Assembly (NCBI GenBank): GCA_029202485.1
Contig: CP119313.1
Coordinates: forward strand, 4,712,001-4,776,000
Length of the DNA stretch: 64,000 nucleotides
Reading direction: 5' to 3'
From: Candidatus Pedobacter colombiensis
GTDB lineage: Bacteria; Bacteroidota; Bacteroidia; Sphingobacteriales; Sphingobacteriaceae
Shown: one piece after another, positions 62,698 to 64,000 of the stretch
Layout of the letters: every line of letters starts with the position of its first letter
How positions within the stretch are numbered: the stretch's first letter is position 1
Notes under the pieces: generated by a model
The model's input: the letters and a program-made list of their open reading frames with translations, nothing else
What the model was told of the DNA's origin: nothing
Databases searched by the model: none
Program-made: the position numbers and the translations under genes

Positions 62698-64000
62698 CTA
62701 TTTTGACGCATCTACAGAAGGGTTTTCTTCTTCCCATTCTCTTTGTATACGCTCAGACTCACTATTCCCTTCAAAATCATGAGGCATATTTGAGCTCATT
62801 GTTTGTGAAAAAGGAACTGTTTGAGGAATAAAATCTTCTTCAGCTCCAGGCTTACTGTAATCATATGGCCAACGGTATACCGTAGGGATTTCTCCAGGCC
62901 AGTTACCATGTAAACGCTCAACAGGAGTAGTCCATTCCAATGTATTTGCGCCCCAAGGATTTTGAGTTGCTACTTTACCCTTAAAGATCGAGTAGAAGAA
63001 GTTGAATAAGAAAGCAACCTGAGCAAGTGCTGCGATAATTGCAGACCAGGTAACCAAGATATTCACTGTAACCCATTTTTGCATAAACTCAAACTCAGTG
63101 AATGCATAATAACGACGTGGAACCCCATCTAATCCTAAGAAGTGTAATGGGAAGAATACTAAATAAGCACAAGCAAAAGTAATCCAGAAATGTAGATAAC
63201 CTAATTTGCTGCTCATCATTCTTCCGAACATTTTAGGGAAGTAGTGATAAACACCAGCAAGCATACCAAATATCGCTGCAGATCCCATTACTAAGTGGAA
63301 GTGGGCAATTACAAAGTAAGTATCGTGTAAGTTGATATCTAAAGATGCATTACCTAAGAAGATACCAGTTAAACCACCAGAGATAAAGAATGAAACCATA
63401 CCAATGGCAAATAACATAGCAGGAGTAAACCTGATGTTACCTCTCCATAATGTAGCCAGCCAGTTAAATGTTTTAACAGCTGAAGGCACAGCGATGATCA
63501 ACGTAGTGATCATAAATACACCTCCCAATAATGGGTTCATACCGGTTACAAACATATGGTGACCCCAAACGATAAATGAAAGGATTGTAATACCGATCAA
63601 TGAATAAATCATCGCATGGTAACCGAAAATAGGCTTTCTTGAATTTACAGACATGATCTCTGAAGACAAACCCATTGCCGGCATAATTACAATATATACC
63701 TCCGGGTGTCCAAGGAACCAGAATAAATGCTGCCATAAAATTGGAGATCCACCTTCATTTGGAAGGATCTGAGTCCCCATAACAATATCAGAAAGGTAGA
63801 AACTTGTACCAAAGCTTCTATCGAAGATCAACAACACAACACCTGCAACTAACACAGGGAAAGATAAAATACCCAAAACTGCAGTCAGGAAAAACGCCCA
63901 TATAGTTAAAGGCATTTTCCAAAGATCCATACCTTTAGTACGCATGTTTAAGATAGTACTTACATAGTTGATACCACCCATTAAAGATGAAGCAACAAAA
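62698..64000 (-). CDS. ctaD: Cytochrome c oxidase subunit I (5' end beyond window)
   Basis: 434 codons visible, open to the window edge (FVASSLMGGINYV precedes the first internal Met). Core motifs: WQHLFWFLGHPEVYIVIMPAMG with the CuB His and cross-linked Tyr, GHHMFVTGMNP with the His-His pair, and LHDTYFVIAHFHLVMGS with haem-ligand histidines. C-terminal tail SMSSNMPHDF-like (QTMSSNMPHDFEG) is typical of Bacteroidetes ctaD. About 150-170 N-terminal residues are missing. Catalytic haem-copper subunit of the caa3-type oxidase. Confidence 0.96.
   Translation of the reverse strand, partial: FVASSLMGGINYVSTILNMRTKGMDLWKMPLTIWAFFLTAVLGILSFPVLVAGVVLLIFDRSFGTSFYLSDIVMGTQILPNEGGSPILWQHLFWFLGHPEVYIVIMPAMGLSSEIMSVNSRKPIFGYHAMIYSLIGITILSFIVWGHHMFVTGMNPLLGGVFMITTLIIAVPSAVKTFNWLATLWRGNIRFTPAMLFAIGMVSFFISGGLTGIFLGNASLDINLHDTYFVIAHFHLVMGSAAIFGMLAGVYHYFPKMFGRMMSSKLGYLHFWITFACAYLVFFPLHFLGLDGVPRRYYAFTEFEFMQKWVTVNILVTWSAIIAALAQVAFLFNFFYSIFKGKVATQNPWGANTLEWTTPVERLHGNWPGEIPTVYRWPYDYSKPGAEEDFIPQTVPFSQTMSSNMPHDFEGNSESERIQREWEEENPSVDASK

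Noticed and set aside
1..64000. tRNA, rRNA, CRISPR array, prophage or restriction genes
   Set aside because: I looked for tRNA arm patterns, regularly spaced repeats and phage or restriction motifs and saw none that hold up.

Overview
The window is AT-rich DNA from a Bacteroidetes chromosome, most likely Sphingobacteriaceae and Pedobacter-like. The reasons are three SusC/SusD outer-membrane import loci controlled by ECF sigma/FecR pairs, TAnnTTTG-type promoter boxes, abundant SCK-type lipoproteins, and families typical of the phylum (DUF4302, DUF4843, PKD-like, DUF4286, DUF1501/DUF1800, caa3-type oxidase operon). I saw no rRNA, tRNA, CRISPR array or intact mobile element.

Layout. (1) 1-9649, minus strand: system 1, an ECF sigma factor, two TlpA-like thioredoxins, FecR, SusC with an STN signalling domain, and a SusD cut by the window edge. 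(2) 9650-10188: the decayed 3' end of an outer-membrane beta-barrel gene. (3) 10189-21786, minus: system 2, sigma, FecR, SusC, SusD, DUF4843 and PKD-like lipoproteins, and a TlpA thioredoxin; then a terminator and a two-DTG aspartyl protease. (4) 21962-25374, plus: aroP-type amino acid permease, hemW and a short-chain dehydrogenase. (5) 25401-29831, minus: DUF1800, Tat-exported DUF1501 and a lipoprotein formylglycine-generating-type enzyme. (6) 30106-36924, plus: two tandem JmjC/cupin_8 proteins, a VWA protein, a chelatase/MoxR-like AAA ATPase, a metallophosphoesterase and a UbiA-like membrane protein. (7) 36921-41186, minus: an S9-peptidase-like lipoprotein that lacks the catalytic Ser and His, followed by a histidine kinase and response regulator. 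(8) 41494-44564, plus: TPR protein, DUF4286, rfbC and a small membrane protein. (9) 44721-47041, minus: OmpA-like protein, DUF2461, DUF983 and a CAMC-motif small membrane protein, followed by an IS3 transposase scrap. (10) 47261-57528, minus: system 3, sigma, FecR, SusC, SusD, HExxH lipoprotein and two DUF4302 lipoproteins. (11) 57685-64000, minus: cytochrome oxidase operon (ctaD partial, ctaA, ctaB, two subunit III, subunit IV, SCO, DUF420).

How it fits together. Each SusC carries an N-terminal STN domain, so substrate binding at the outer membrane can signal through FecR to the sigma factor and induce its own locus. The accessory genes (proteases, thioredoxins, binding lipoproteins) suggest proteinaceous or peptide-like substrates rather than glycans, because no glycoside hydrolase is present; this is inference.

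Most unusual points: a hairpin conserved between fecR and susC in systems 1 and 2, better formed and T-tailed on the antisense strand, which could be the 3' end of a DonS-like cis-antisense RNA; a catalytically dead S9-type lipoprotein in an apparent operon with a two-component system; a SCO-family protein with no cysteine; a large hairpin in the divergent 41.3 kb spacer; two gene remnants; and the twin-cupin/VWA/AAA module of unknown role.
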